A stretch of 64,000 bases of DNA from an uncultured Spirochaetales bacterium (GTDB taxonomy: Bacteria; Spirochaetota; Spirochaetia; Sphaerochaetales; Sphaerochaetaceae). The position numbers and the translations under genes are program-made. How positions within the stretch are numbered: position 1 is the first letter of the stretch; each line of letters opens with the position of its first letter. The notes under the pieces were generated by a model, which ran no database searches, was not told where the DNA came from, and saw only the letters and a list, made by a program, of their open reading frames with translations. Below, one piece after another: positions 18,325-27,401 of the stretch. The stretch covers positions 16,402 to 80,401 of the forward strand of contig CALXXN010000010.1 of the NCBI GenBank assembly GCA_944392695.1. The letters are read 5' to 3'.

Positions 18325-19186
18325 CACCCACCTCCCCGCTTATATCAAAGACGCCAAGGATCTCATCCACACTCGGCAGGTCTATCATGTCGACACCAGC
18401 TGATGACATCATGTAGGTGAAACGGGAGAAGGAGACCAGGTTGTTCACCAGGTCATCAACATAATCGACATCGAGTATGTTATCTTTCTTATCAACACCC
18501 CTGTTGTGATTCAAAGCATCCACTGAAAGCGCAATGACATGTGCGAAGCGTGAGACCATCTGCACCTGGATGACCTCTGCCACAGTCATGTCAGTTGTTG
18601 GTTCCTGCGTCGCCTCATAAATGTTGTCAATAACAGCATCAATCATCTGATTGACTTCATCTGGGAGGATATTCTCCAGATTACCCTCAATGAATGCCTG
18701 CACATAATTTGTAAGCAGGGTCGCTGTGACTGCGATTGTGTTGGATGCGGCCCCGCCCTGTTCCGCACCAGCCCTGCCCTTCATGTAAGCAGTAAGCTCT
18801 TCCCTGTTGTAATGACCAGTGAGGGCTTTGTTGATGGCAGGGAAAAGCCCCACTGAATCAGAAGGATCCAGGAGGCCATAAAGGGCAAGTGATTCCTCAA
18901 ATCCACTGCTGACATCCCTGATTGTTATGACCTTTTCATCAGTCAGGTCTTTCAACGCCGTTGTAAGACCAGAGAACTCAGGGACGTCATCCATGTCGAG
19001 GACACCATTCTCAACCACAACATCGCCTGTCCGTCCCATTCCAGAGACAATACGTACGACTTCTTCCACATCCCTGCTCTTGTAATCCACCAGTCCGGAT
19101 TCGATGTATATGTTGCGTCCCATCCAGTCCATGGAACAGGATGCCAGCAAGAGTATTGGAACAAGGACCAGGACAAGGCGTTTCAT
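18317..19186 (-). CDS. Lipoprotein B paired with the FadL-like barrel
   Basis: 289-aa lipoprotein (lipobox LLLASC) with TAGGAG before ATG 19186. It is homologous over its length to the N-terminal half of the lipoprotein at 20548-22263. Shared elements are the IYIE/KYIE-MG opening, ITI-D...YG-L block, INKALTG/ISQALAG, and AEVIQVQM/AEVLQVQM. Mostly alpha-helical. It is cotranslated with barrel B. The consistent pairing suggests it works with the barrel in the periplasm or on the outer membrane; the function is unknown. Confidence 0.8.
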   Translation of the reverse strand: MKRLVLVLVPILLLASCSMDWMGRNIYIESGLVDYKSRDVEEVVRIVSGMGRTGDVVVENGVLDMDDVPEFSGLTTALKDLTDEKVITIRDVSSGFEESLALYGLLDPSDSVGLFPAINKALTGHYNREELTAYMKGRAGAEQGGAASNTIAVTATLLTNYVQAFIEGNLENILPDEVNQMIDAVIDNIYEATQEPTTDMTVAEVIQVQMVSRFAHVIALSVDALNHNRGVDKKDNILDVDYVDDLVNNLVSFSRFTYMMSSAGVDMIDLPSVDEILGVFDISGEVGDV

Positions 19187-19203
19187 ACAAAGCTCCTAGA
19201 GAA

Positions 19204-19231
19204 GAAGGCCACAGCTTCCGCCATGGCCTTC
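19204..19231 (-). terminator. Hairpin between the two lipoprotein-barrel pairs
   Basis: GAAGGCCA/TGGCCTTC inverted repeat followed on the minus strand by TTCTC, between barrel A and lipoprotein B. It could reduce readthrough into the second pair. Confidence 0.45.
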
Positions 19232-19261
19232 TCATCATAACACGGTTTCACGGTGTTGGGT

Positions 19262-20545
19262 TCAGCGTTCCCAGCCTATGTTCATCCTGATCGTCAGGGC
19301 ATCGACATCCTTCTCACCGAGGACATCACCGAACTCGTTCCAGTAGTAGGACGCCTCGAGGTGGATGACATTGAAGAGGTTGACACCAGCACCAACAGAG
19401 ACATAACCACCATTGAGACCAGCGCGGAGCTCGAAGGCCTTGAAGAGCTGGAGTTCGACACCGGCCCTGACACGGGCAAGGAGGTTCGTTGTAGACCAGT
19501 CCTTGACAAGGCCGTTTATATCGACAAGGTCGATCGCCACTGTCGGGTCGATGATCCACTCGAAGCCACCAAGGTCAGGAGACCAGCCGAAGCCAAGGTT
19601 GAGCATCATACCGCTCTTGACTGTGAACTGTGTATCCTCTGTGAATGGCGAGAGGATGGCGTGGAGGGGATCGTCAGTGAAAGCCTCATAGTTCTCCTGG
19701 ACCACATAATTGTAACCACCCTTGATCAGGTGCACGTTGGACAGGGTGCTGGAGATTGTGAAGCCGAATGGGAAGTTCACATTGATGCCGAAACTCAATG
19801 GCAGGGCCCAGCCAATGGCGACTGGCTGTCCACCAAGGACACTGTCAAGGATGTTGGAATCATCTTCACTGTTCGTGAAAGCTGAAATCAATGTCTGGGC
19901 ATCAAAGGCCTGCATGAAGGCACGGATGTTCAGCTGCGCACTGACACCTACGTCGAAGTTGATCGCATTGTCACGGAAGAAGCGGAAACCAAGGCCTGCC
20001 GTGGCAGCGACATCGACTTGAGGGACCAGCTGGATGTCTGTCGTACCAGAGCCGACAGGAAGGTAGGTGTTCAGGTTGACCTGGGTGTCGATACCAAGTG
20101 CGAAGCGCCCTGCCTTGAAACCAATCCCCGCATCAACAGTGGCAATACGGTTGCGACCTGCCGTACCAAGCATGTCAAGCACACCACCAAGAACATTGTC
20201 CATCAGGAAGTCCGTATCTGTGAACTTGCCTGGATCGTCAAGCAACTGGTCGAAGATGCCTGAATCAACATAGCCGGTCTTGATGTTGTAAAGCGTGAAC
20301 GCGGCGTTTGGAAGGTTAAAGACAAGCCCCTTGCCTCCGAGCGAGGCTGGGTTCAAGTAGAGGGAGTCCTGGTTGTTGAAGACGGCGAGTCCTGCCCCAC
20401 CCATGGCGGCGACCCTCGCACTTGTCTTGGTGAATGGCGCACCCATGGCTGAAAGGTAAGCCGCATCCTGATAATTGAAATCAACAGCAAAGACAGAAGT
20501 GGCAGAGACCAGTACGATAAGCAATATGACAAGTACTTTCTTCAT
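19262..20545 (-). CDS. FadL-like/UPF0164 outer-membrane beta-barrel, copy A
   Basis: 427-aa barrel with signal peptide VLVILLIVLVSATSVFA and motif AMGGAGLAVFNNQDSLYLNPASLG. It aligns with copy B throughout, including the shared C-terminal LTIRMNIGWER/LTVRASIGWEP ending in barrel strands. Start 20545 has GAGGAGG upstream and lies 2 bp after the stop of lipoprotein A. The gene pair A (20548-22263 + 19262-20545) and pair B (18317-19186 + 17059-18324) are tandem duplicates that have diverged considerably. Confidence 0.87.
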   Translation of the reverse strand: MKKVLVILLIVLVSATSVFAVDFNYQDAAYLSAMGAPFTKTSARVAAMGGAGLAVFNNQDSLYLNPASLGGKGLVFNLPNAAFTLYNIKTGYVDSGIFDQLLDDPGKFTDTDFLMDNVLGGVLDMLGTAGRNRIATVDAGIGFKAGRFALGIDTQVNLNTYLPVGSGTTDIQLVPQVDVAATAGLGFRFFRDNAINFDVGVSAQLNIRAFMQAFDAQTLISAFTNSEDDSNILDSVLGGQPVAIGWALPLSFGINVNFPFGFTISSTLSNVHLIKGGYNYVVQENYEAFTDDPLHAILSPFTEDTQFTVKSGMMLNLGFGWSPDLGGFEWIIDPTVAIDLVDINGLVKDWSTTNLLARVRAGVELQLFKAFELRAGLNGGYVSVGAGVNLFNVIHLEASYYWNEFGDVLGEKDVDALTIRMNIGWER

Positions 20546-20547
20546 CT

Positions 20548-22263
20548 TCACACCTCCTCGTTGCTTGTACTTCCAAGCCACTCATCAAGATCCGCCAAGG
20601 CATTTTCCAGCCAGTCGCTGACTGATGTGATCTCCTCATCTCCTTCGACATCACCAGCACCAACCATGTCAAGGATGTCCTGGACAGAGAAGTTACCGAC
20701 AATCATCATCTTGTCCAAGGTCACAGACTTGGTCTTGAAAGAGTCCCTAAGGTCAGACTCAGGCCCAATCAATGAGTCAACCAAGGACTTCATCGCGCTC
20801 TCATCCTGGTTGTTAGTCAAATTGAAGGCTGTGACGATTTCATCTGGGATGTAAATCAGGTCGCCATCATTCATGTATCCTCTGTAAATCCACTCATTGA
20901 GGCTGTAGAAATCAGCTATCGCCTGACCAAGGTCATAGTCAGTGCACTTATCCATCAGGACCTGGTCGACGGAACTCAGCAGGATGGCAAGCAGGTAGTC
21001 CAAGGCCTTTGAGGTCGAGCTGTAATCACCAAGGGCTTCCTGATAAAGAGTTTCATTGTCTTTAAAGGCCTGCAAGTCACCGAATGAGTACATGACATCA
21101 TAAGCGTTTGCAAGTGCCTTGAATGCTGAAAGCCTTACCCGGACTTCATTGGGATCAAAGGATGCGCCATTCCTCGTCGCTGTGATTCCAAGCGCATCCT
21201 CGAAGAAGTTACGTCCGAAGTTGATACCAGCCCTGATCCTCTCTTCTACTGCATCATCAACATCCGCAGCATAAAATGGATCATCGATATACCAACCCTT
21301 TTCATCCTTCTGCAGGCTTCCATCGCCTGTGACAGCAAGAGGCATGACCATTCTTGCCGCAGGTTCGGAAGAAGACCCAGAAGAAGAATCATCCATGAAG
21401 GCACTGATCAGGTCTGTGAGACCAGGCACCTGGATAAGGTCGACATCACCAGAGAGGGCTTTGCTCGTGTTGGAAAGCAAGGAAGCGTCATTAAGCAGCT
21501 CACGGGCTTCATTGCTTTCAATGATGGTCTCAGGAGATGATGAACCACCATCTGTGACAAGACCTGCGACATTGGCGGCAGATGTGACCATGTTGGTGAT
21601 CATCTGGACCTGGAGGACCTCGGCCTTGGACAGGGTTTCTGAAGATGAGGCCTTTTCAGTCAACTGGTTCTGGAGATCAGTCAAAGTTTCAAGGATGGTG
21701 TTGACAGTCTCATTCTCCTGTGTGGCAAGCTGGTCCTTGACAGTATTGATGATTTCGGATGTGACAGCCATCGAGTTCTTGGCAGCTGCGCTCTGCTGCG
21801 CCGTCGCACTTTCCTTCATCTGATTTGAGAAGGCCTCACGGGAAGCGGAACCAGCAAGGGCCTGGGAGATGGAGTTGTTAAGATCCTGTTTCTGATCCTT
21901 ATCCTGGGCTGCAAGAATGCCATAATCCTTGATGCTCTGGACCAGATTGGAATCGCTTATTGTAATGGTAGTATCTGTGATACCAGCATTCTTAAGAGCT
22001 TCGTTAACAGTGTCCATGCTGCCAATCTGGCTAAGATCAAGCTCACCATCATCACTGATAGCATTCTTTGAAGATTCATCAGCACCCATGTCACCAACAG
22101 CTTTGTTGACATTGTCAGCATTGGATGTGTCGAGTTCAGCCCATCCCATCTCGATGTACTTGTTCCCCATCATCGCATCAAGCGCCTCTTCCAGAGAGCA
22201 GGATGAGAGGGCCACGAGGATGAGTGCGCAAAGCATCAACACTTCGATAACACGTCTTTTCAT
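20548..22263 (-). CDS. Lipoprotein A paired with the FadL-like barrel
   Basis: 571-aa lipoprotein with lipobox VALSSC; start 22263 is set by AGGGGAAGG. The first 260 residues match lipoprotein B. The extra C-terminal 300 residues are helical and mostly unique (FFEDALGI, ALDYLLAILLSSVDQ) and end in an acidic tail. Low-complexity Ser/Glu-rich linkers occur in the middle. It is the first gene of a four-gene run with the barrel and second pair. No enzymatic motif is seen. Confidence 0.8.
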   Translation of the reverse strand: MKRRVIEVLMLCALILVALSSCSLEEALDAMMGNKYIEMGWAELDTSNADNVNKAVGDMGADESSKNAISDDGELDLSQIGSMDTVNEALKNAGITDTTITISDSNLVQSIKDYGILAAQDKDQKQDLNNSISQALAGSASREAFSNQMKESATAQQSAAAKNSMAVTSEIINTVKDQLATQENETVNTILETLTDLQNQLTEKASSSETLSKAEVLQVQMITNMVTSAANVAGLVTDGGSSSPETIIESNEARELLNDASLLSNTSKALSGDVDLIQVPGLTDLISAFMDDSSSGSSSEPAARMVMPLAVTGDGSLQKDEKGWYIDDPFYAADVDDAVEERIRAGINFGRNFFEDALGITATRNGASFDPNEVRVRLSAFKALANAYDVMYSFGDLQAFKDNETLYQEALGDYSSTSKALDYLLAILLSSVDQVLMDKCTDYDLGQAIADFYSLNEWIYRGYMNDGDLIYIPDEIVTAFNLTNNQDESAMKSLVDSLIGPESDLRDSFKTKSVTLDKMMIVGNFSVQDILDMVGAGDVEGDEEITSVSDWLENALADLDEWLGSTSNEEV

Positions 22264-22460
22264 ACCTTCCCCTTGATAGTCACGCACCCAGCACCTTTGC
22301 CTGGTGAATGTGGCTATCTTGCGAATATACGACAATCTGGCCACTTCCCCCTGGACGAGGCCGGATCCGTTCTCTAAATATTAAACACCGAAGATTGTCA
22401 TATTACAACACATCTGGATCCAAATTGGTCCAATAAGCCATACCGACATGTACAGATGTG

Positions 22461-22688
22461 TCAATCGTGATCCAGTGTCTTTATCTCACTGTCCAGCTCG
22501 GAGAAGTCGTACATGTCCTCCAAGCGGTAGTTCAGGACCTTGGCAAGCTTGTATGCCAGCGCCAAGGAGGGTGAGAAGACGCCCTTCTCTATCGAGATGA
22601 TCGTCTGACGGCTCACCCCGCAGCAATAAGCGAGGTCGCCCTGCGTCATCTTGCGTTTCACTCTCAATGCCTTGACCAGGTTATCCAT
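22461..22688 (-). CDS. XRE-family transcriptional regulator
   Basis: 75-aa single-domain Cro/CI helix-turn-helix protein of the YozG type: LRVKRKMTQGDLAYCCGVSR then QTIISIEKGVFSPSLALAYKLAKVL, with a C-terminal MYDF. ATG 22688 is chosen over GTG 22691. A TGTCAA-N6-TTGACA dyad (22720-22737) upstream probably overlaps its own promoter, suggesting autoregulation. It may also act on the neighbouring lipoprotein operon, which is inference. Confidence 0.9.
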   Translation of the reverse strand: MDNLVKALRVKRKMTQGDLAYCCGVSRQTIISIEKGVFSPSLALAYKLAKVLNYRLEDMYDFSELDSEIKTLDHD

Positions 22689-22714
22689 CACCCTCTCTCT
22701 TAGTACCCAAACAA

Positions 22715-22742
22715 ATCTTTGTCAAGTCAGGTTGACATGAAA
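22715..22742 (-). promoter_or_regulatory. Promoter/operator of the XRE regulator
   Basis: TGTCAA-N6-TTGACA perfect dyad at 22720-22737. The TTGACA-like half, read on the minus strand, can serve as -35 with a weak TAAGAG -10 at 17 bp, so a bound dimer would block transcription. Confidence 0.45.
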
Positions 22743-22786
22743 TACAGTGGAAACTGTGATCCATGAACCAAATATGTTTTGAAGGA

Positions 22787-22810
22787 GACGCCCGGCACTT
22801 ACCGGGCGTC
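22787..22810 (-). terminator. Hairpin after ppdK
   Basis: Perfect 9-bp stem GACGCCCGG/CCGGGCGTC with a 6-nt loop, 13 bp past the ppdK stop. It is followed only by TCCTTC, so it is a weak U-tract terminator. Confidence 0.65.
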
Positions 22811-22822
22811 GTCCTTAGTGGT

Positions 22823-25528
22823 TCAAGCCTTCTTCCCAGCGATTGCTGCCTGTGCGGCTGCAAGACGGGCGATTGGCACACGGAAGGGTGAGCATGAGAC
22901 GTAGTTCAAACCAACCTCCTGGCAGAAGCGGATCGTCTTCGGATCGCCTCCGTGCTCGCCACAGATGCCCAGCTTGATATCAGGGCGGACAGAGCGGCCA
23001 AGGTCCGCAGCCATCTTCACGAGCTTGCCCACACCACCGACATCGATTGTCGCGAAGGGGTCGTACTCGTAGAACTGCTTGTCAGCATCCCCTACATAGT
23101 GGGAGAGGAAGCTTGCGGCATCATCACGTGAGAAGCCACAGGTCATCTGGGTCAGGTCGTTGGTGCCGAAGCTGAAGAACTCAGCCTCCTTTGCGATCTC
23201 ATCAGCGGTGATAGCGGCACGTGGGACCTCGATCATCGTACCGATCTTGTAGTCGACCTTGAGCCCCTGCTCGTCGAAGACACGATCGATCACAGCGAGG
23301 GCCTTCTTCTTACAATAGATGAACTCCTTGTCGATGCCCACGAGAGGGATCATGATCTCAGGCTTCACATCATAACCTTCCCTCTTCGCCTGGATGGCGG
23401 CCTCTATGATCGCCCTGACCTGCATCTCGAGGATCTCAGGATAGACGACGGCAAGGCGGCAGCCACGGAAGCCGAGCATCGGGTTGAACTCATGGTGACG
23501 TGCGATCTTCTGGCTCAGCTCCTCGACGGAGATGCCAAGCTGCAAGGCCGTCTCATGACGCGTCGTGCTGTCGTTGGGCAGGAACTCGTGCAGAGGCGGG
23601 TCGAGGAGGCGGATCGTCACAGGAAGACCGTTGAGTGTCTTGAAGATCTCATAGAAGTCACCACGCTGCATCGGCAAGAGCTCGGAAAGCGCCTGCTCAC
23701 GGGCACCAAGCGTGTCCGCGAGGATCATCTTGCGCATGGAGAGGATGCGGTTGCCACCGAAGAACATGTGCTCGGTGCGGCACAGTCCTATGCCCTCCGC
23801 TCCAAGCAGGACGGCGTAACGTGCATCCTTCGGTGTATCGGCATTGGTCCTGACACCCATGGTCTTGATCTCGTTCACGTAATCCATGAACTTCTTGTAG
23901 TTCTGGTAGAGGAGGCTCTCGGATTCCCTCATCGTACCATCGAGGACCTGCATGATCTCGCTTGGGCGCACAGGGATCTTCTGGGTGTAGACCGCGCCTG
24001 TGAAACCATCAATCGCCATGTAGTCGCCTTCGACCAGTTTGACACCATTGACGGTGAGTGTCTTCTGGATCTCGTTGACATGGATCTCGCCGCAACCGGA
24101 GACACAGGGGCAGCCCATGCCACGTGCGACAACGGCGGCGTGGCTTGTCATGCCACCACGGCAGGTGACGACACCACGGCTGACAGCCATGCCCCCGATA
24201 TCCTCAGGACTTGTCTCCTCACGCACAAGGATGACGTCCTTGCCCTCGGCGGCGGCTTCCTCAGCGGCCTTGGCAGTGAAGTAGATCTGGCCGCAGGCAC
24301 CACCAGGGCTGGCGGCGAGGCCTGTCGTGGCGACCTTGATCGAGAGGTCGCGGATGATCTTGTTGTCAAGGATCGGGGCGAAGAGCTTGTTGAACTCCTG
24401 GGCCGGGACACGGGATACAGCCGTCTCCTTGTCGATCAGGCCCTCCTCCACCATCTCAACCTGGCTGCGCAGCCAGGAGAAGATCGTCCTCTTGCCACTG
24501 CGGGTCTGCAACATGTAGAGCTTGCCTTCCTGGATGGTGAACTCGATGTCCTGCATGTCATGGTAGTGCTCTTCCAGCTTGGTGCGGATCTGGCACAACT
24601 GCCCATAGACATCAGGATTGACCTTGGCGAGCGTATCAATCGACTGCGGGGTGCGGATACCTGCGACGACATCCTCACCCTGGGCGTTCATCAGGAATTC
24701 ACCGAAGAAGCGGTTCTCGCCACTGGAGGGGTCACGGGTGAAGGCGACACCTGTACCAGAGGTCTCACCCATGTTTCCAAAGACCATGGACTGCACGTTG
24801 ACGGCAGTCCCCAGGAGGCCGCGGATGTCGTTCATCAGGCGGTACTTGATCGCACGTTCGTTGTTCCAGGACCTGAAGACAGCGTCGATGGTCTTGAAGA
24901 GCTGGTATTCGGGGTCTGTCGGGAAGTCCTCCCCTGTGCCCTTCTTGTAGACGATCTTGTAACGCTTGATGACTTCCTTGAGGTTGTCGACATCAAGCTC
25001 GGTGTCGAAGGTCTTGCCATTCTCGTCCTTGACAGCCTGCAGGACACGCTCGAACTCGCTGTGGGGGACACCCATGACGACATCACCGAACATCTGGATG
25101 AAGCGGCGGTAGCTGTCCCAGGCGAAGCGCTCGTTGCCCGTCTTGTCGATGAGGGCCTGGAGCGAGTCGGGGTTAAGTCCCAGGTTGAGGACGGTGTCCA
25201 TCATTCCAGGCATCGACTGCGCGGCACCGGAACGGACTGAGACCAGGAGAGGGTTCTTCTTGTCGCCGAGCTTGGCACCCATCAGCTTCTCCAACTTGGC
25301 AAGGTTCTTGAGCACCTCGTCCCTGAGGCCTTCTGGATAGGCGCCTTCATGTTCATCAAAGTAGGCACAGGCCTCTGTCGTGATCGTGAAGCCTGGAGGA
25401 ACTGGAAGGCCAATGCTGGTCATGTCAGCCAGGTTGGCACCCTTGCCTCCAAGCAGCGCCTTCATATCAGCCCTGCCCTCTGTCTGGCCGGCTCCAAAGA
25501 AGTAGACATACTTTTTATCTTTGCTCAT
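22823..25528 (-). CDS. ppdK: Pyruvate, phosphate dikinase
   Basis: 901-aa PPDK interconverting pyruvate + ATP + Pi with PEP + AMP + PPi, typical of fermentative glycolysis in anaerobes. The N-terminal ATP-grasp begins with GGKGANLADMTSIGLPVPPGF. The central swivelling phosphohistidine domain has GGMTSHAAVVARGMGCPCVSG. The C-terminal TIM barrel has LGICGEHGGDP with the catalytic Cys. Full length. The SD AAGGAGGA is separated from ATG 25528 by a 16-nt hairpin (25538-25553), which would bring it to 9 nt when folded. Promoter at 25605-25632. Confidence 0.97.
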   Translation of the reverse strand: MSKDKKYVYFFGAGQTEGRADMKALLGGKGANLADMTSIGLPVPPGFTITTEACAYFDEHEGAYPEGLRDEVLKNLAKLEKLMGAKLGDKKNPLLVSVRSGAAQSMPGMMDTVLNLGLNPDSLQALIDKTGNERFAWDSYRRFIQMFGDVVMGVPHSEFERVLQAVKDENGKTFDTELDVDNLKEVIKRYKIVYKKGTGEDFPTDPEYQLFKTIDAVFRSWNNERAIKYRLMNDIRGLLGTAVNVQSMVFGNMGETSGTGVAFTRDPSSGENRFFGEFLMNAQGEDVVAGIRTPQSIDTLAKVNPDVYGQLCQIRTKLEEHYHDMQDIEFTIQEGKLYMLQTRSGKRTIFSWLRSQVEMVEEGLIDKETAVSRVPAQEFNKLFAPILDNKIIRDLSIKVATTGLAASPGGACGQIYFTAKAAEEAAAEGKDVILVREETSPEDIGGMAVSRGVVTCRGGMTSHAAVVARGMGCPCVSGCGEIHVNEIQKTLTVNGVKLVEGDYMAIDGFTGAVYTQKIPVRPSEIMQVLDGTMRESESLLYQNYKKFMDYVNEIKTMGVRTNADTPKDARYAVLLGAEGIGLCRTEHMFFGGNRILSMRKMILADTLGAREQALSELLPMQRGDFYEIFKTLNGLPVTIRLLDPPLHEFLPNDSTTRHETALQLGISVEELSQKIARHHEFNPMLGFRGCRLAVVYPEILEMQVRAIIEAAIQAKREGYDVKPEIMIPLVGIDKEFIYCKKKALAVIDRVFDEQGLKVDYKIGTMIEVPRAAITADEIAKEAEFFSFGTNDLTQMTCGFSRDDAASFLSHYVGDADKQFYEYDPFATIDVGGVGKLVKMAADLGRSVRPDIKLGICGEHGGDPKTIRFCQEVGLNYVSCSPFRVPIARLAAAQAAIAGKKA

Positions 25529-25537
25529 TCACTATCC

Positions 25538-25561
25538 GGATGCTGCGGCATCCTCCTCCTT
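25538..25561 (-). promoter_or_regulatory. Hairpin between SD and start of ppdK
   Basis: The stem GGATGC/GCATCC with loop CGCA (25538-25553) lies directly between AAGGAGGA (25554-25561) and the 9-nt spacer to ATG. Folding would restore normal SD-start distance; unfolding would leave about 25 nt. Confidence 0.5.
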
Positions 25562-25604
25562 GGTTTTTGTTTCTCCCTTTTCCGTACTAAACGGTAACCA
25601 CTTC

Positions 25605-25632
25605 ATTGTACCAAATACACAGAGGAAGTCAA
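25605..25632 (-). promoter_or_regulatory. Promoter of ppdK
   Basis: TTGACT (25627-25632), 16-bp spacer, TACAAT (25605-25610) on the minus strand, giving a 5' leader of about 70 nt. Confidence 0.6.
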
Positions 25633-25749
25633 TTGCTTGCCATTCAAGAAAATAGTGAAAACAAAAATTGAAAGCGGATGTCTAATCCCTTTCAAGGGAA
25701 ATATTTGAAACAACATGTTCCACTAGGCGGAACATTGTTCCACGGAAAC

Positions 25750-25781
25750 GAAAGAAAAGCCATGCCCTATATGGACATGGC
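25750..25781 (-). terminator. Terminator of the sigma factor gene
   Basis: Minus-strand stem GCCATG/CATGGC followed by TTTTCTTT, 27 bp past the stop. Confidence 0.7.
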
Positions 25782-25807
25782 CGCTATGGAAATGGGTGTG
25801 GCCTTTA

Positions 25808-26683
25808 TCAGGCTGTGTAACTCTCGAGGAGCCTTGCACGGGAAGGCTGCTTCATCCTCTCGAGCGCCCTCTTCTCGATCTGGCGGATCCTCTCCTTGGT
25901 GAGGTTGTAGATCTCACCAATCTCCTTCAGGCTCATCGGTGCGGTGTTGTTGAGGCCGAAGCGCAGTGTGATGATCTCCCTCTCCTTGTCGCTCAGCGTA
26001 GACAGGACGGTGTTGATATCCTCCTTGAGGCACTGCTGCATCGTCAGTTCCTCAGGGCCGAAGCCCTCGTCCTCGATGAAATCGCCAAGCTTGCTTGTCG
26101 AAGGATCCGAACCAGAGGTGACAGGCGTGTCGAAGGAGACAGTGTCACGGGAAATCATCAGCAGCTCCTGGACGAGCTGGGGCTCGAGTCCGGCCTCCTC
26201 TGCGATCTCCTCGATCGAGACCTCGGCGCTGCCGGAAGAGGTCATGAGGTTCTTCTGGGCCTTCTGGATCTGGAAGAGCTCATTAGCCCTGTTCAGAGGC
26301 AGGCGTACCGCCCTGCTCTTCTCGCAGATCGCCTTCATGATCGACTGGCGGATCCACCAGACAGCGTAGGAGATGAAGTGGAAGCCCTTGTCAGGCTCGA
26401 ACTTGTCGAGGGCGATCAGGAGTCCGATGTTGCCCTCATCTATGAGGTCTTCCAAAGGAAGGCCCTGTCCCTGGTATTTCTTCGCAACAGCCACGACGAA
26501 ACGCAGGTTGGCGTTGATCAGCCTCTCACGGGCCTTCTCATCACCCTTCTGTGCCTTCACAGCAAGCTCGTATTCCTCGTCATGGTCAAGCAGTGGCACC
26601 TGGTTGATCTCCTTGAGGTAGATTGAAAGGACGTCCTTGTCCTCATCAGCTGTGAATGTGGCGTTGAGCATACCTTTTGACAT
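25808..26683 (-). CDS. RpoD-family sigma factor (group 1/2)
   Basis: 291-aa sigma70 lacking region 1.1 and the non-conserved region. Region 1.2 begins DVLSIYLKEINQVPLL. Region 2 has LINANLRFVVAVAKKYQGQG and the -10-recognising YAVWWIRQSIMKAI. Region 3 carries two helices. Region 4 ends IYNLTKERIRQIEKRALERM, the -35-binding helix-turn-helix. Either a short housekeeping sigma or an RpoS-like alternative; length favours the latter, while the strong region 2.4 match leaves it open. The upstream region has repeated TGACACAGG elements. SD AAAGGAG is about 11 nt from ATG 26683. Confidence 0.92.
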   Translation of the reverse strand: MSKGMLNATFTADEDKDVLSIYLKEINQVPLLDHDEEYELAVKAQKGDEKARERLINANLRFVVAVAKKYQGQGLPLEDLIDEGNIGLLIALDKFEPDKGFHFISYAVWWIRQSIMKAICEKSRAVRLPLNRANELFQIQKAQKNLMTSSGSAEVSIEEIAEEAGLEPQLVQELLMISRDTVSFDTPVTSGSDPSTSKLGDFIEDEGFGPEELTMQQCLKEDINTVLSTLSDKEREIITLRFGLNNTAPMSLKEIGEIYNLTKERIRQIEKRALERMKQPSRARLLESYTA

Positions 26684-26818
26684 ATATCTATGTTCTCCTT
26701 TGATGCAAACACATATGCAAGAGGCATGCCAAGTCTGGGTGATTTCAAACCAACACCTTACATGATAAGTAATTGCTTTAGATTATCAAAATGTGTGCAT
26801 CCTGTGTGGTTTGTTTCT

Positions 26819-26872
26819 TTTTGACACAGGGTGTGTTTTCAACGCAGGAATGGTGTCAAAATGACACAGGGA
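26819..26872. promoter_or_regulatory. Repeated TGACACAGG elements upstream of the sigma gene
   Basis: TTGACACAGGG and ATGACACAGGG occur about 41 bp apart (close to four helical turns). The second is preceded by TGTC, forming TGTCA-AAA-TGACA. They lie in the 194-bp gap upstream of the sigma gene and could be operator sites. Confidence 0.4.
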
Positions 26873-26877
26873 AAAAG

Positions 26878-27258
26878 TCAAGCGGTACGTACTGGGTGTT
26901 TTTTGCCCTCGAAGTCGATCTCCACGCTGCTCAGCAAGGCCCACTCGCCATCACCTGAGGTGCAGAAAGGCGATGAATCGATGCTGATACGCATCGCCTC
27001 ATAGGCGTCCTTGATCAGGGTGCAGACCTCGTCCCCCTCATCAAGGGCCAGGGAGCCTTCATGGCGTCCGAGGAGGAATACACGGAACTGGTAGCGGAAG
27101 AAACTTGAGAACTCGACATCAATGAGGTCCGCGCTTGTACAGCGGAGGTAAAAGGCCTTGGTATAAGCAAGTACGCACTCTTCCACGTCACCGCGGCACT
27201 CCGCCTCGCGGGCTTGTTTGATATATGTCAGGCTTCTCAGTTTCCTCAGGTCCAACAT
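26878..27258 (-). CDS. Hypothetical protein (126 aa)
   Basis: Unrecognised cytoplasmic protein. Start 27258 is inferred (weak AGAGAAAG upstream). It starts MLDLRKLRSLTYIKQAREAE, then a TPR-like helix pair ECVLAYTKAFYLRC, and ends in strands around EVCTLIKDAYEAMRISID and SSVEIDFEGKKH. It is convergent with nothing and divergent from groES. Its stop lies close to the repeats upstream of the sigma gene, so it may be cotranscribed with it. Confidence 0.65.
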   Translation of the reverse strand: MLDLRKLRSLTYIKQAREAECRGDVEECVLAYTKAFYLRCTSADLIDVEFSSFFRYQFRVFLLGRHEGSLALDEGDEVCTLIKDAYEAMRISIDSSPFCTSGDGEWALLSSVEIDFEGKKHPVRTA

Positions 27259-27365
27259 CGTCTTTCTCTTCCGTTCCCCTTCTAGATAACCAAAGAAAAT
27301 GCCATCGGCAATAGCCAAGGGGATAAAAATTTCACACTGTTACAAAATTTCACAGCCAGCCCACC

Positions 27366-27394
27366 TTGCCGCCCCACCACTCCTTGGCTATATT
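27366..27394 (+). promoter_or_regulatory. Promoter of groES
   Basis: TTGCCG (27366-27371), 17-bp spacer, TATATT (27389-27394), about 65 bp before the groES start. Confidence 0.6.
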
Positions 27395-27401
27395 ATCCCA
27401 C

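Noticed and set aside
23492..25240. 582-codon open frame antisense to ppdK
   Set aside because: It mirrors the codon bias of ppdK on the other strand, has no SD or family features, and ppdK is certain.
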